From: Theocolax elegans
Taxonomy: Eukaryota > Arthropoda > Insecta > Hymenoptera > Cerocephalidae
Length of the DNA stretch: 64,000 nucleotides
NCBI GenBank assembly: GCA_026168455.1
Contig: CM047426.1
Span: 69,846,916-69,910,915 of the forward strand
Direction of reading: 5' to 3'
The notes under the pieces are model-generated. The model had not been told where the DNA came from. It ran no database searches and saw nothing but the letters and a program-made list of their open reading frames with translations. Below, one piece after another: positions 1-10,906 of this stretch; the stretch's first letter is position 1, and each line of letters starts with the position of its first letter. Made by a program: the position numbers and the translations under genes.

Positions 1-971
1 TTGTTTTTAATTGTTAACCTTTAGAGGACGGGAATTTTCTGGTTCAAAAAAGCTTTTTTTTCTATAAAATTAATGTCTAAAAACATCGAATCACTTTTAA
101 CCTTTACAGGACGGGGATTTGGGTTTACTGTTTTCTCTCACTTTTCTATAGAAATCGAGTTTATGTGATGTCTCACATCTCAAAACTAACACATGTAAAG
201 GGTCGATCATGGGCATGGCCCGTATAGGTTAATAGGTTAAAAAAACGTTATCTTACATGTGTAACAGCTTTGTAATCTTAAAAACCACAAAATATACTAA
301 TATAAAGTTATAAATATAAGGTTAATTAGGCGTGCGTACATGCGTGTATGTGTGTGTGCGTGTGTGTGCGTGTGTGTGCGTATAGGTTTTGTAAATAGAA
401 TAAAATGCATTTTAAGACATTAATATTTATTAAACATAAATATTATAGATAATATAATTAAAATATATGGTTTAATATAATTTCCAAATAATTACAACAA
501 TCTTAATATAATATAATATTAATAACTTTGCACTTTTTTATACAATACAAAATTAAATCTTTTCACATATTTAAAGCAATATAATACTGCATAAACTTTT
601 ATATTATTAAAGTGTTTTTTTAAACTTTCACTATTTATATATTGTATTTTCCTTTTCAATCGATACCTTCGAACTCTTAGTAAATTAAGCTTCTGAGCAT
701 TATCAATTTTTTTATTCATTTTATATTTATAAAAAATTCTTGATAAAATTCTAACCTGAAAATTTATATACAATACTATATAATTTGTAGATACTATTAC
801 TAACCTCACATTCGAACTAACAAAATTGACTTTTACTATAACCTCACATCCAAACTAACAAAATTAGGCCCTGACTTAAATTCCATTACATTCGTATCCC
901 GGCCCTTAACAGGCGGCCTTTTCAGGCCCTGTTTTCTAGTTCAGGCGGCCTGGCTAGAATTTCTACTCGGG
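1..971 (-). mobile_element. CCCGAG-type nonautonomous DNA transposon, truncated by window edge
   Basis: This is an inverted, near-identical copy of the element at 25235-26442. The first bases of the window match the reverse complement of about 26221, and the match runs to the terminal CTACTCGGG at 963-971. There are no convincing coding regions; the 96-codon frame at 519-809 also exists as a non-conserved frame in the other copy and is not supported. The interior has a GT microsatellite and clustered GGCCT/AGGCC palindromes near the end (about 895-955). The other terminus lies outside the window. It sits directly against the right half of a second MITE (972-1286), so it is a nested insertion. 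Confidence 0.75.
331..380. repeat. GT-rich microsatellite
   Basis: Run of GTGTGTGCG-type units inside the CCCGAG transposon. The matching copy (about 25850-25885) has the reverse-complement run, so it is part of the element and not a new expansion. Confidence 0.8.
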
Positions 972-1286
972 AAAATAACAAAATGGCTCAGTGGTAAAGA
1001 GCCAGCATTCGGATCTAAAGATCGAAGGTTCAAATCCCGCGGCTGGATAATATTTTTTTTATTTTTTTTTTAAATTTATGAGGTATGGCCAACATATTGG
1101 CAATAGTTTACAAATGATAAAATAGTAACTATTGCCAATATTTGGCAAAGATATGGGAGGATGCTGTTTGGCGGTATGTTGGCAATACATTGCCAATTGT
1201 CGCGGCAACATATTGGCAATATGTTTGCAATAACTATTGCCTATTGCTCTGCAATATAGTGGCAATAGTTTATATTTTTACGCGGG
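972..1286 (+). mobile_element. Right half of palindromic MITE A (CCCGCGTA family)
   Basis: Matches the right half of the complete copy at 10907-11600: tRNA-like domain, T-rich spacer, then repeated TTGGCAATA / TATTGCCAA palindromic words and the terminus TTTTTACGCGGG ending at 1286. The left half would lie beyond the nested CCCGAG element and outside the window. The 68-codon frame on the minus strand here recurs at 26538-26744 only because the MITE is repeated. Confidence 0.8.
981..1046 (+). other. tRNA-like domain in MITE A
   Basis: Contains TGGCTCAGTGG (a perfect Pol III A-box pattern) and GGTTCAAATCCC (B box) at tRNA-like spacing. The anticodon arm is irregular and the acceptor ends do not pair well, so it is not read as a functional tRNA gene. 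The same domain lies at 11292-11357, 26457-26521 and, inverted, 25041-25108. Confidence 0.6.
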
Positions 1287-2487
1287 AAATATATGTGTTA
1301 GTTAATAACAATAAATAAATAATAAATAAGTAAATAAATTATACACAAATGAAGATCATAGTGGGTCACTGAATATGCAAGTGATAACTAAAAAAATCAA
1401 CTTTGGTTAAGATAGGATTGATACACTGAAAAAAAAAATTAGTAAAATCAAACAAATTTTGTTTGAAACAAATAAATGATTTATCTGGTATGTACTTATC
1501 AAATTATTTACTTATTTCAAGTAAATATATTTATTCACTTTAAATAAAACTTTAGTAGGACTAAACAAATAAAGAATAACCGGTAACAAATATATTATTT
1601 GAATCAATGAAAATTATAATATATATTTAAATAATCAATTTCTTGATTTAACGAAATAAATATTAAAAACCGACAAATCTTCATTCAAAGCAACAAAATA
1701 TTTCTTATTAACCAATAAATAATTTTTTATAAGAAATAATCAATTATCCCAAGTAGAAAAAAATTGTACAATTTGTATACAAATTATATAAAAAAGCCTT
1801 TATACACCTGGAATACAATTTTTATAAAAAAAATGATTATATACAATTTGTATAAAATTTGGATGTATTTTTTATATAGAATTTATATTTATTTCTTACA
1901 GTAAATTAAAATTGTAGTTTAAGGTTTGGTAATACATACGATATTAATTATAAGAACACATATATATTTAACAATTGATAATTTGAGGCTGTAATATAAA
2001 TTTTTCATGGTTCCACCTTAAATTGTTTTAAAAATGAAAAATCTTTTTTTTCTACTACCAGCTGCCTCATACTTTGCTTTACTGTCTGCTGATCCTGCAA
2101 ATTCCATCCCTGCTTTTTCGCTCATGCCATCGTGTAACCTATTAGAAATTTCATACATGCATTTTTAAACTGAATATTAAAAATTATTATTACATATCAC
2201 AATAATAATCACTAAGTATAGTATTAATTGCTTCTTCATTCAGTCCAGGTCGTTTATTTTCCGAATTATTTTTTTTTCCTTTTCCCTTCAAACAGCATGA
2301 CGACAAAGCTTTCTTTTTAAAAATGCCATGCATTTAAGCTCTTGCAAAACAAGTTTGTTTGAGTTGCGTATTCTGAATTTGCTTTAAAACATGTTTCTTT
2401 ATAAAAACGTCTGATCCCTTAATTAGTTCAATAATCTGTAATCAATTATTATTTATATAAAACGTATTCTATTAAATATTGTATATT

Positions 2488-2713
2488 TGTTGCGAATGGA
2501 GAAGGTGATAGGAGAGGACCGAATAAAAAATTGATCGGACGCCGGGACTCGAACCGAGGATCCGCGAGTTTCCAGTCACGAGACCTAACCACTAGGCCAC
2601 CGTCCGCGATTTCTTATGTCGTAGTTGCATTCGTCATGATATTTCGCGTTTCGGTCATCCTACACCGTTCTCACACACGCGCCGATCCGCGCGTCGATGT
2701 TACGTACGTAACA
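2488..2713 (-). repeat. TRIM LTR, left copy
   Basis: 226 bp, TGTTGCG...GTAACA on the plus strand. Differs from the right copy by scattered substitutions and small indels, for example at the region downstream of the tRNA-like domain. In the favoured minus orientation this is the 3' LTR. Confidence 0.75.
2535..2607 (-). other. tRNA-like domain in left TRIM LTR
   Basis: 73 nt with a 7-bp acceptor stem broken only at its outermost pair, D stem GGCC/GGTC, a 5-bp anticodon stem around an 8-nt loop, and T loop TTCGAGT. The A box TGGCCTAGTGG and B box GGTTCGAGTCC fit the Pol III consensus. The oversized anticodon loop and a mismatch in the T stem argue against a working tRNA. Confidence 0.65.
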
Positions 2714-3033
2714 CCTCCGACGGCCGGGAATACGACGTCCTCGTCGTGTTTATTGTCGTTATACCTCCGGATTATTTTTATTCATCACCTACTCTTCTTT
2801 ATCGACGCGTCTCTCGGATCCGCTGCGTGGAACTTCTGACTTTCACGGGGACGAAACGCTTTATTTATTTATTTTCGAGGCTCGTTCGCTCGGTACACTT
2901 AATTATTTTTTCTTCATTAATTAGACCACGGAGGATAATGTAGGAATTGATTTTTACGTGGGTTCGTTCACTCGAGAGAGATACCAGCAGTGAATTAGTG
3001 GATTCTACTCTCCCGCACCAGGGATGCCATTTA

Positions 3034-3259
3034 TGTTGCGTATGGATAAGGTGATAGGAGAGGACCGAATAAAAAATTGATCGGACACCGGGACTCGAAC
3101 CGAGGATCCGCGAGTTTCCAGTCACGAAACCTAACCACTAGGCCACCGTCCGCGATTTCTTGTCGTAGTTGCATTCGTCCTGATATTTCGCGTTTCGGTC
3201 ATCCTACAACGTTCTCACACACGCGCCGATCCGCGCGTCGATGTTACGTACACGTAACA
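3034..3259 (-). repeat. TRIM LTR, right copy
   Basis: 226 bp, same ends and the same order of features as the left copy. In the favoured minus orientation this is the 5' LTR, so its tRNA-like domain could act as an internal promoter. Confidence 0.75.
3081..3153 (-). other. tRNA-like domain in right TRIM LTR
   Basis: Second copy of the 73-nt domain, with two or so substitutions but intact A and B boxes. It sits at the same position in its LTR as the first copy, so it was copied as part of the LTR and not inserted separately. Confidence 0.65.
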
Positions 3260-5313
3260 TATTCATTAGTATAAAAAAATTATATAAAAATCATAAAAAT
3301 CTTAAAATAATCATTTAATTTAAATATTTTGATAAGACAAATAATTTTTTGTTTATCATTTAGAGGATAATAAGATTTAACCTTAACAAAAATTAATTTT
3401 AATCAGTATTGTATGTATATTTTTCGGTATCTTACGCCTTTATCTTCATTAGGTTTAGTATACAGAAGCGTCCATATGCCTTCTTCATCATAGCATTCAT
3501 TAGGTTTATCATTATCTTGAAATTTTACTTCATCTTTAATAGTATTGGTATCAAAATTTTCTTTTAGCGCTTTAATTTTTTTTGCCGGATTTAACCTCAA
3601 ATCTAAGTTTGAATTAAATGCACTTGCCTCTGAACTACAGAAATCTTTACATTCAATAGCCTAAAATCATTGTTAATATTAATAAATGCAATATTCAAAG
3701 TAGATGCTATTTTTATTAAGATTAACATCTTACTGGTTCTGACTCATCTTCGCTTGATTCAATCACGTAAATGCTCCGCTTTTTTGTTTCCGATTTTATG
3801 ATATTGTCTAACTATAAATTTAATTACGTATTTTAGTTAATTCTTAACATAATAATAAGATTATATAAGCATCATACGAACCAGAGAGTAATCTTTATTA
3901 TGAAAATTTTATTCGTCATCAGATAAATTAATAGTTTCGTTTGAAGGTTTGATAAAAGATCGCCGATTGTTGATATTATTTAAATTATCTACATCTTTAC
4001 TAGTCGATTGTTTACTTTTATATGAGGATTCAAAATAATTTATAAAATTGTCAATCATATTAACAGGCGACGGCATATTATAAGAACGTCTATCTTTAAT
4101 CTGTTGCTCGTTTACAATAGTCTTTTCTTCATTTACTAAACTTTTTTGAAACTGTTCATTTTCTAAAATCTATAAAATATTAAATATGTTAACATATATA
4201 TATATATATAATAACTAATATAAATTGCATGTTTTACTTCATTCTCCGAGTTGTGTAGTTTATCAAACAAAATATCATTATTGATGTTTTCTAAGTTTAC
4301 ACCCGGATTAATAAAACTTTCTATTTTCTCTAAATCCTAAAAAATAGAATAAACATTATTTATTTAAATTTATATCAAATTTTCTGATTATATTAATTAA
4401 TATTTACTGAGGAAATTTCCTTGATGGAATCTAATGTTTTAGTCGTTGAAGCAAAGAGAGAATCAATCTCGATTCGTATTTGGCCAATTTTTTGCGCAAC
4501 CCAAGAATCATGTGAATTTACACGATTTGGCAGTTTCGTAAGATGAAGTTAATTCTTGCAAGATTTTTTTATTTATTAGCACATCAGCTCGATTCCTTTT
4601 TGATTTTAAAATCTTATTTTGCTTAAAATGAATAAATGATATGGTTAAATAAAATTTTTGAAAACTATCTATAAACTATCAAAAACGTGTGTCTGTTTAT
4701 CGTTAAGTAAACATTATTTTTTGTAATGAAAATATATTCAATTTAATTTCATGCCAAGAAGTAATTGTAAATACTTTTATTTTTATTGAAGTAGCTGCAG
4801 TTGTATTTGATAAACCCTCCGTTTTCTTTGCAGCTGCTTTATTTCGTACATTGTCCTCGTAATTTTTCTTTAAATTATCGATGCAGTCAAGTAGTACCGA
4901 TTCATCAGCTGTAAATTAGATAGTATTAATGTATTATATTACGTACATATTGAATACGTAAAAATTAAAGGCTAATACAAAAGTTTAAAAACTATGTTAT
5001 ATGAAATACTTATAAAAATAGAATTAATGTTTTATATATCTTACTTGACATTTCTATTACGCGGCCTTGAAATGGTCTTGCTTTAGGCGAATCTTCTGGC
5101 CACAAAAAAGTTATTTCCATATTTTTGGTTATATTCGTTATTTCAGGATCAAGCAAAATTGAATGTTTGTAAACTATGCTCCATGAAGTAGGATTCACAC
5201 ATTGAATTAAAAATTGCATTTCCGACATTTTTGTCAGTTGCAGACTTACGTAATAATCACGAAAATATTGCGAGAACTGAAGAGCAATTTGTGATTGCAA
5301 TTAGGTTAAAGTC

Positions 5314-5582
5314 TAAAATAAAAACAAATGATAAAAAGATTCGATAAAAAAAATGGAAATTCATATTGAGATGAGTACACGAAGTTCATAGCGAATTATT
5401 TTTTTCTGAAAAAACTAATATTCACATAATTTCTGTACTTAGTTTCCGAAATGAAAAAAAGAAATTAATAATTTGACAATGGTATAATTTTATAATATAC
5501 TTATTTAAAATAAAAATGCAAATAAAGAAAGGATTAAAATTAAAAGGTTATTGAACTATCAGTATCAACACTCAGACGATGG
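5314..5582. promoter_or_regulatory. Divergent intergenic region, likely shared promoter
   Basis: AT-rich gap between the first recognised exon of the minus-strand accessory gene and the first possible plus-strand coding segment (ATG at 5583 opening a short frame with RRWMKKGKLGVLRDP just upstream). The head-to-head layout implies one bidirectional promoter. No TATA box or repeat is clear enough to call. Confidence 0.35.
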
Positions 5583-6068
5583 ATGAAAAAAGGCAAGTTG
5601 GGAGTTTTACGTGATCCGAAAAATAAGATGGATCAGAAGTTTATTGAACCAAAGAAATTATAAATATAATTCAAGAACCGCAATAAATTTCGATATGTCT
5701 GAACAATTGATGGATTTCGTGAGTTTTAATTTTAAAACATATCCGAATAAAGCGATCTTTTAAAAAGACATTTTTTTCACTTAAATATTTTTGACGAATA
5801 ATAAGTGTTTGGCGTGGGATATTTTATTAAATATGATTTTATTAAACTTAATTAAATCAGTAAAGGTGCAATTATGCCCATGCAACTATATTTTACATAT
5901 TATATCTTCAGATTTTTATATATGGTTCTTCATATTTTTATACTGCAATATTAATAAATCAAGTTTAAAAATACAGTAAAATATAAATTAAATGCATAAT
6001 AAATAAAAATTTTGAAAGTTTAAAACTAAATTAAATTTAAATTGCAAATATAATTTTATTAAAGGAGA

Positions 6069-8390
6069 ATGAAATCAACGAAACTAATCAGCTTGAAAGT
6101 GATAATGATTATCCTGAAACAGATTCTGTATCTGTTGTTATACGAATCTTTGGAAGATTTAGATATTTCCATAAATGACGATCCAGAAGATCTAGAAGAT
6201 TTCGCTAGCGATGAGGATAATTTCATGCGTCAAGAAGTTTATTTAAATTCTGGTGTTTCTGTAGCTGATGTTGTATCTAAATTATTAACCTACTATCTTC
6301 GACATTCCATTACAAAACACGCTTTATATGACCTATTTGAAACAGTGTACGAATTACTACCAAAGCCGAATTACTTACCAAAAAATAGATATTTTTTAGA
6401 GAAATTTTTAAAAAATTTAATACCAAATAGTGGAATTGTAAAAAAACACCAAATATGCGAAAATTGTAGTAACTATTTAGGCGAGTATAATAGCAAAACT
6501 CGTGCATTGATTTGTATTTATTGCAAAAGCGATAAAGTAAACGGGATTTTTGCTGACTACAATTTAAAATCATTGTTAAAAGACGCCTTTGAATTTCGAA
6601 ATTTAAGTTACTTTATTAATTTAAAAAAAGATAAAGATAATAGCCTTAATTTCATTAGTGACATTACTTGGGCAACTCAGTATCTAAATTTAAGAAAGAA
6701 TGTGATACCAGGAACCAATGATATAGTATTACTATGAAATACTGATGGGTTACCCGTATCTAATAATTCAAATGGTCAGGTTTGGCTAGTTCAAGCGCAG
6801 ATTTTGTCTGTACCTCCTGAACATAGACGAAATTTTCAGTTTATTTGCGGTGTTTATTATAGTAGAGAGAGGCAACCAAATATGACAACTTTCTTGAGAC
6901 CATTTGTCAATACTTTAAAAGATTTATATAATAATGGTTTGGAGTGGTTTGATAAAGAGACGAATTCAGTGAAACATTCGAAGGTTATTGCTCCCATTGC
7001 AACTCTTGATGCACCCGCAAGATCAATGGTCCAAAATATTATGAAATTTAATGGTGAGTTTGGGTGCACGTTTTGCGAGCATCCAGGTGAGTCGCGCAAA
7101 ACTGGTTCGGGAACAACAAAAATTTTTCCAAAAATTGAGCCACCACCGACAATGAGGACAAAAGAAAGGATGATTTCGCAAGGTACACAAGCTATTGCTG
7201 AAAATCTGAAGCACGTGAAAGAAGTGAAAGGATTATCAATAGCTTGCTTAATTCCTTCTTTTGATATAGCAACTTCCTTTGTTCCGGATTATATGCATTC
7301 AGTTTTGCTAGGAACTTTTAGGAGGTTGCTTACACTGTGGTTTGATGGAAAATATAAAAATTACCCTTTTTATATTAAGAAACCACTAAGAGATGAAATT
7401 GATAACATACTTCAGCAAATTTTTCCTCCGGATTATGTAACTCGTACACCGAGAATAATTAAATTTATTCATTATTGGAAAGCTTCGGAGCTTCGAGAGT
7501 GTTTAACACATTACTTTCCTATTTTGCTAAGAAATAAATTGAAAGAAAAGTATTATCACCATTTTTTATTACTTGTACAAGCTATTGTTTTACTACTACA
7601 AACTAAGATTACTTTTCAAGAATTAGATGATGCTGAAGTTTTGCTTATACAATTTACTGATAATATAGAACCATTATACGGACGTAATAAATGTTCTTTC
7701 AATTTACATCAGGTTACGCATATAGTTGAGAGTGTACGAAGGTGGGGTCCCCTCTGGTCCTGGTCAGCATTCCCATTCGAGGACGGAAATGGTCAAGTTA
7801 AAAAACGAATTCATGGTCCCAATAAAATTGAAATGGAGATAGTAAATTCATTATACATATTTAATGCAAGTTTAGTATTAGAGCATAAATTATCCCTTCG
7901 AAATAATACCTATTCCAGAAACGAAAATGTTGAAGTAAAATGTTTGGGAAAACCGATAAAACCAACGTATAATGAAAATGAATTAGAAGCTATTCGTCAG
8001 TTTTGCTTGAATGAAGAAATTACTATAAATAATATTTTAGTCTATGTTAAAATAAAACTTGGGAAAGAAATATATACTTCGATAAGGTATAAGCGTCAAA
8101 AAAAACGCAAAAATTATTATGTCTATTGGAATGACTCATTTTTTGGTATTATTCTGTGCTTTTTATCTGTAAAAGGATTAATATTTATAGTGATTCAACA
8201 ATTTGTAAAATGTTATAATGTTGTTAACAGTATTGTATATAGAAGCTTTAACATTAATTTATCAAATTATATTGTTCCTGTGCAAGACACATATTGTATA
8301 CACGTAATACCCTTAAGTATTATCCAGGGTAAACTTATACGAGTTGAAAATTACGTGTGTTTTCCTATAAATACATACGAAAAAAAATGA
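6069..8390 (+). pseudogene. tnp2/CACTA-like transposase with one internal stop
   Basis: A single frame runs from 6069 to 8390 with one TGA at 6735-6737. The upstream part has an acidic N-terminus and a zinc-binding pattern CENC...CIYC. After the stop come NTDG (candidate first catalytic Asp at 6744), CTFCEHPGE (CxxC), PDYMHSVLLG (second Asp) and GPLWSWSAFPFEDGNG with a candidate catalytic Glu. This order matches the tnp2/DUF4218 transposases of the CACTA (CMC) group. The last residues (NYVCFPINTYEKK) have a homologue in the arms of the element at 56530-58154. A 27-codon segment at 5583-5663 may be an upstream exon. The single nonsense codon, three codons before the catalytic Asp, is the only clear lesion, so the protein is dead unless the stop is read through. 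Confidence 0.8.
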
Positions 8391-8632
8391 TACATAAAAT
8401 ATAATTGATATGACTAATGTATTTATTTACGAAAATATATATTATACATATAATTGTAGTCCATTTTTACAGTATAATTTATAAGAACCAAATCTTCGAA
8501 TTATTTATAGGTTATATACAAATTTTATACAAATTGTATATAATCATTTTTTTATAAAAATTGTATTCCAGCTATATAAAGACTTTTTTTATATAATTTG
8601 TATACAAACTGCATAATTTTTTTCTACTTGGG

Positions 8633-10017
8633 ATTTATTCGAAATAATTGATACTATGTTACTAATAAATATATGTTAAAAAACAATACATAAATAAATG
8701 TACAATTAAATAAATATTAAAACTAATAATTTATTATTCGAATTAAATAAATATGTGTTTTTGTCACATAAAAATAATTTGTAAATTTCAAAATTATTTA
8801 TATAAGTAAAAGATTATTTCGGCGTTATTCGTTCAGTAATTGAATCTTTATAGTTTCCGGTGAAGTGCAATCCACCCCTGGAAATGAAACTTATTTATTT
8901 AATTATTTTATATTACATGTGTTATGAAGATGTTATTATTAGGTTCTAACTAATTATTAAGTATAACGCTTATACATATTTTCGTTTAACGCTTACGCAC
9001 GCATTTTTATATGTACAACGCAACGCATGAATACAATTTTTGGCACGAACAGTAAATTTTGGAACTCCTATTTAAAGCAACTTTTGGCTTTTTCGCCACT
9101 CGCGAGAAAATACGTAGCCACCTAGTAGCAGAAGTTGGAATAAATGCGCGCGAAATTCAAAATTAATTAAATTATTTTAAAATAATTAATTAAATTATTT
9201 AACTATTGTTTTAAAGCTACTATTATGTAAAGAATAGAGACTGTTAAAACAATTATTTTTTATATTTTTTCGTAATTACAATTTAATAAAATCTTTCACA
9301 AGAATAAACAAATAATCATTTATTATACTCAAAGAAACATTTATTTGACTAGCATCTAACTGCTTTAGTTGACATTTATTCCGTTCAAATAAGCAACTTC
9401 TTTAAAAAAATATAGTACGTGTATAGAACCAGGAAATTATTAGCTTATTTAAAACCAATAATTATCTGTTTAGAACTAATTATGAGTATTCATAACAAGT
9501 ATAAACATTTATACAAATACAAAATTATTTGTAACATTCAAAGTTTATTAAAATTAAAGAAAATTGTTTCAAGAAATAGGAGTAAATTTTGATCCAAGTA
9601 TATATTGTTACAAAGAAATATTTGTTGACATTTAGTAAATAATTTTTAGGCGAACAAATAATCTTACTGTTATGAAACAAATATTTGTACAGTTTAACCA
9701 TGCTTTTACTTAAAATGATTTACTTGCTTCAAATAAATAAATGCTGTTATTTTAATTTACGCATGTTTGTTCATAGTAATTAATTCACTAGTTTATTTAT
9801 TATTTATTACTATTAAATTTAATTAGAGCTAATAATTATTCGTTTTTTTTAAATAATTATTTAATTTATAACACATATTTTTTAAATTTTCAAATATGGT
9901 TAGATTATTTACAAAAAAAGTCTTATATAGGAGTAAATTTCGATTAAAGTATAGTAATTTTTTTGATACCATAAAATATATATATCGAAAGTGTCATCAA
10001 AGTCAATCAAAGTGTAT
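8633..10017. other. AT-rich interior of CACTG element, no gene
   Basis: No ORF or RNA feature found. It is made of AAATAAATATTT-type sequence typical of this element. A slightly richer patch at about 8990-9150 has no recognisable content. Confidence 0.5.
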
Positions 10018-10425
10018 CGTTCCCAATAAGCTGCCTATTTGAAACTAATATATATTTGCCTCACCAGAAAAGGCTGATCTAACAAATGTAGATTTGAGTA
10101 CAGTACATGATTATTTGTTCCTAAATTAATTTACATTGGTAATAAATTAAAATGTATTAGACTTTAATAAATATTTACTTGACAAGGAATACGATAAATT
10201 TATTACATTTTAACAACTGACTTCCTGATTCTACACAATTATTATATCGTTCCTATTAAGCTGCCTATTTCAAACAAATAAATCTTTCCCTCACCAGAAA
10301 AGGCTGATCTAACAAATGTAGATTTGAGTATAGTACGTGATTATTTGTTCCTAAATTAATTTACATTGGTACTAAATTAATATGTATTAAACTTTAATAA
10401 ATATTTACTTGACAAGATGTTTAAT
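10018..10425. repeat. Tandem duplication, about 230 bp, in CACTG element
   Basis: The block beginning CGTTCC..TAAGCTGCC at 10018 repeats at 10248. Both copies contain TCACCAGAAAAGGCTGATC and GATTATTTGTTCCTAAATT. Related sequence occurs at about 58600-58930 and inverted at 53880-54130, so the unit belongs to the element. Confidence 0.7.
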
Positions 10426-10906
10426 AAATTTGTGAAAATATTAAGAAAATGATTTTTTGATATCATGTATGTGTAACTTCATTTTCAATGATTTTATTAT
10501 TTCAGTGTAATAAATATTTACTTATTAGATTACCTATTTATCAAATACACATGTGTTTTAATGTAGTAAATATGTGTTAAGTTCGTACATCATTTATGTA
10601 CTTATAAAATGAATATTAAGTTAACAATTAATAAGTAATCGAAGAAATATTTATTGGTAATTAAAAAAAAATTATTTAGCAAAAACATAATCTTATACTT
10701 TTGTTAAACAAATTTGTGTACAATTTGATTACACTTTACTTGCAATACATTCTAATAAATTTGTTAATTTTTATTAAATAATATATACTTGTTTTAAATA
10801 AATAATTGCTGTTTTTTAATTTACAAATGTTTGTATTTACTACTTAATTCAGTAATTAATTTATTATTTATTAATATTAAGTTTATTTAAAACCTATAAT
10901 TATTTG

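Larger units (their letters stand above)
2488..3259 (-). mobile_element. TRIM (terminal-repeat retrotransposon in miniature)
   Basis: Two direct repeats of 226 bp (2488-2713 and 3034-3259), each starting TG and ending CA, enclose a 320-bp noncoding interior. The flanks are a 4-bp target duplication TATT (2484-2487 and 3260-3263). On the minus strand the interior begins about 4 bp after the LTR with TGGCATCCCTGG (possible primer-binding site) and ends GTCGGAGG (short polypurine stretch), so minus is the likelier sense strand. No protein is encoded. It is inserted in the accessory gene of the surrounding transposon. Each LTR contains a tRNA-like domain. Confidence 0.75.
2029..5313 (-). pseudogene. 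Divergent accessory gene of the transposon, spliced, BEN-like C-terminus
   Basis: Not a long ORF but a chain of exon-like segments on the minus strand with matching splice signals: about 5045-5313 (acceptor TTTTATTTTAG upstream, donor GTAAGAT), 4775-4908 (acceptor TTTACAG, donor GTATTT), about 4412-4540, about 4235-4337, 3911-4165 (ends ...NLSDDE then TAA), about 3733-3808, and 3403-3661. After the TRIM comes 2237-2435 (acceptor GATTACAG) and about 2029-2170. Joining exon 1 to exon 2 keeps the frame. The 2237-2435 segment reads ELIKGSDVFIKKHVL, then KKKALSSCC and RPGLNEEAINTILSDYY, resembling BEN domains. One stop codon lies inside that segment and a TRIM sits upstream, so this copy is broken. 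Function unknown; BEN domains are known DNA- or chromatin-binding modules. The true start codon was not found. Confidence 0.5.
1748..8632 (+). mobile_element. Near-complete tnp2/CACTA-like DNA transposon with CCC...GGG ends
   Basis: Ends are CCCAAGTAGAAAAAAATT at 1748 and its inverse ending GGG at 8632. The inverted repeats stay alike for roughly 115 bp, including a shared subterminal word CTGGAATACAATTTTTAT (left copy carries CCTGGAAT). The flanking dinucleotide AT (1746-1747 and 8633-8634) is a 2-bp target duplication. The interior has two divergent genes: a plus-strand tnp2-type transposase (6069-8390) and a minus-strand spliced gene with a BEN-like end (about 5313 to 2029). A TRIM sits inside the latter. 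The transposase has one visible nonsense codon, so the copy is recently dead. Canonical CACTA elements begin CACTA/CACTG; the CCC start is unusual. Confidence 0.8.

Noticed and set aside
981..1046. Functional tRNA gene
   Set aside because: Present in every MITE A copy, acceptor ends do not pair, anticodon arm irregular.
2535..3153. Two functional tRNA genes
   Set aside because: Eight-base anticodon loop, T-stem mismatch, and location inside both TRIM LTRs.
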